NCBI RefSeq assembly: GCF_006715485.1
Contig: NZ_VFNH01000001.1
Coordinates: forward strand, 310,001 to 374,000
DNA: 64,000 nt
Direction of reading: 5' to 3'
Source: Herbaspirillum sp. SJZ107
GTDB taxonomy: Bacteria; Pseudomonadota; Gammaproteobacteria; Burkholderiales; Burkholderiaceae_D
Shown piece by piece: positions 63,532 through 64,000 of the stretch. The translations under genes and the position numbers were made by a program. The notes below the pieces were generated by a model. That model did not search any database. It was not told the DNA's origin and saw nothing but the letters and a program-made list of their open reading frames with translations. Numbering within the stretch: the stretch's first letter is position 1; every line of letters starts with the position of its first letter.

Positions 63532-64000
63532 ATGTCATACATTCTCGAAGCATTGAAAAAGGCGCAGGCCGAACGCCAGCTCGGCAATGCCCCGACCATC
63601 CACGCGGCGCAGCCGGTGCCGGCGCTGCAGCCGGACGCCGCAGCCAGCCGCAGGCCCCTGTTCATCGGACTCGGCGCCGGGGCGCTGGTGGTAGTGCTGG
63701 GGGCTGCTTTCGTGTGGCGTGCCGGGCCGGCGCAGGTGCCGGCGGTGCAGGTGGCGCAGGGGCAGGGCCAGTCGCCCGCGGCTGTGACGGCCGTACCGGT
63801 GACGCCTGCGCCGATGGCGGCTGCCGGGTCGCCGGCCGCCGGATCGCCGGCCACCGGATCGCCGGCCGCCGGATCGCCGGCCGTATCGAATTCGCTGGAA
63901 GTCCAGGCGCCGCCCGCGCCGCCCCCGCCGGTGCGTCCGGCGCAGCCGCGGGTGGCGGATGCCGCGGCGGCCGCTGCCGTGCCGGCGGCCGCCGCATCGC
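63532..64000 (+). CDS. gspB: General secretion protein B-like, N-terminal part (truncated by window edge)
   Basis: The visible 156 residues start MSYILEALKKAQAERQLG, the characteristic GspB/ExeB N-terminus, followed by one membrane helix (FIGLGAGALVVVLGAAFVW) and a long Ala/Pro-rich periplasmic linker. The C-terminal GspB domain is beyond the window. It would partner the ATPase encoded 1 bp upstream. The linker contains four AGSPA-type repeats. Confidence 0.9.
   Translation, partial: MSYILEALKKAQAERQLGNAPTIHAAQPVPALQPDAAASRRPLFIGLGAGALVVVLGAAFVWRAGPAQVPAVQVAQGQGQSPAAVTAVPVTPAPMAAAGSPAAGSPATGSPAAGSPAVSNSLEVQAPPAPPPPVRPAQPRVADAAAAAAVPAAAAS
63823..63882 (+). repeat. Four tandem 15-bp units in the gspB linker
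   Basis: Four in-frame 15-bp copies encode AGSPA, AGSPA, TGSPA, AGSPA. Linker length probably varies by slippage. Confidence 0.85.

Overview
The window is high-GC chromosomal DNA, with the strong GC3 bias and gene content of a Betaproteobacterium of the Burkholderiales, most likely Oxalobacteraceae (Massilia-like). The evidence is the rpsP-rimM-trmD-rplS operon, the etfBA plus acyl-CoA dehydrogenase cluster, PEP-CTERM proteins, a DUF3579 protein, a CobD/CbiB-like protein and a GspA/GspB pair. Genus is an inference. I found no rRNA, tRNA, CRISPR array, prophage or intact insertion sequence.

Layout. 1-9.7 kb: end of a patatin-like lipase, an MFS transporter, an exported M28 peptidase, a small helical protein, a MORN/TonB_C protein, a class III CoA-transferase, a KefB/C-type antiporter and an acyltransferase. 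9.7-20.1 kb: a two-enzyme fusion (GH1-like plus RmlD-like), trpS behind a structured leader, two lipoproteins (one a discoidin/di-heme oxidoreductase), a fused DUF937-like/DUF3597 frame, DUF1294 and ugpQ. 20.2-28.6 kb: alaS, a TusA-like protein, etfB-etfA-acyl-CoA dehydrogenase and a Tat-type SGNH hydrolase. 28.6-31 kb: a sparse region with a His/Asp-rich heptad-repeat protein, a His-motif lipoprotein and a TM2 protein. 31-36 kb: the ribosomal/tRNA-modification operon, then CoA pyrophosphatase, CobD-like, DUF3579 and CBS proteins. 36-46 kb: an M16 peptidase, an SDR with an altered active site, an exported GH31 with the full sulfoquinovosidase signature, esterase, flavodoxin-like and TPR proteins.

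46-55 kb is a leftward carbohydrate block: nagK-nagA-nagB-II-nagZ behind a near-consensus promoter with paired operator-like repeats, preceded by an AI-2E-type permease and htpX, then an exported GH16 beta-1,3-glucanase with its own promoter and a LacI-type operator. 55.8-64 kb: an alpha/beta hydrolase, two tandem PEP-CTERM paralogues, GFA and CocE/NonD proteins, a PF10118 protein, two small coupled genes, gspA and the start of gspB, which runs off the right edge.

Together the genes suggest an environmental, polymer-degrading heterotroph: secreted glucanase, exported GH31 and di-heme oxidoreductase, amino-sugar salvage, fatty-acid oxidation through ETF, and type II secretion accessory proteins. 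No single new multi-gene system is proven. The most unusual items are the embedded start inside the DUF937-like/DUF3597 frame, the glycosidase/reductase fusion, the exported sulfoquinovosidase, the operator array at the nag promoter, the heptad-repeat protein and the paired-arm leader before trpS.
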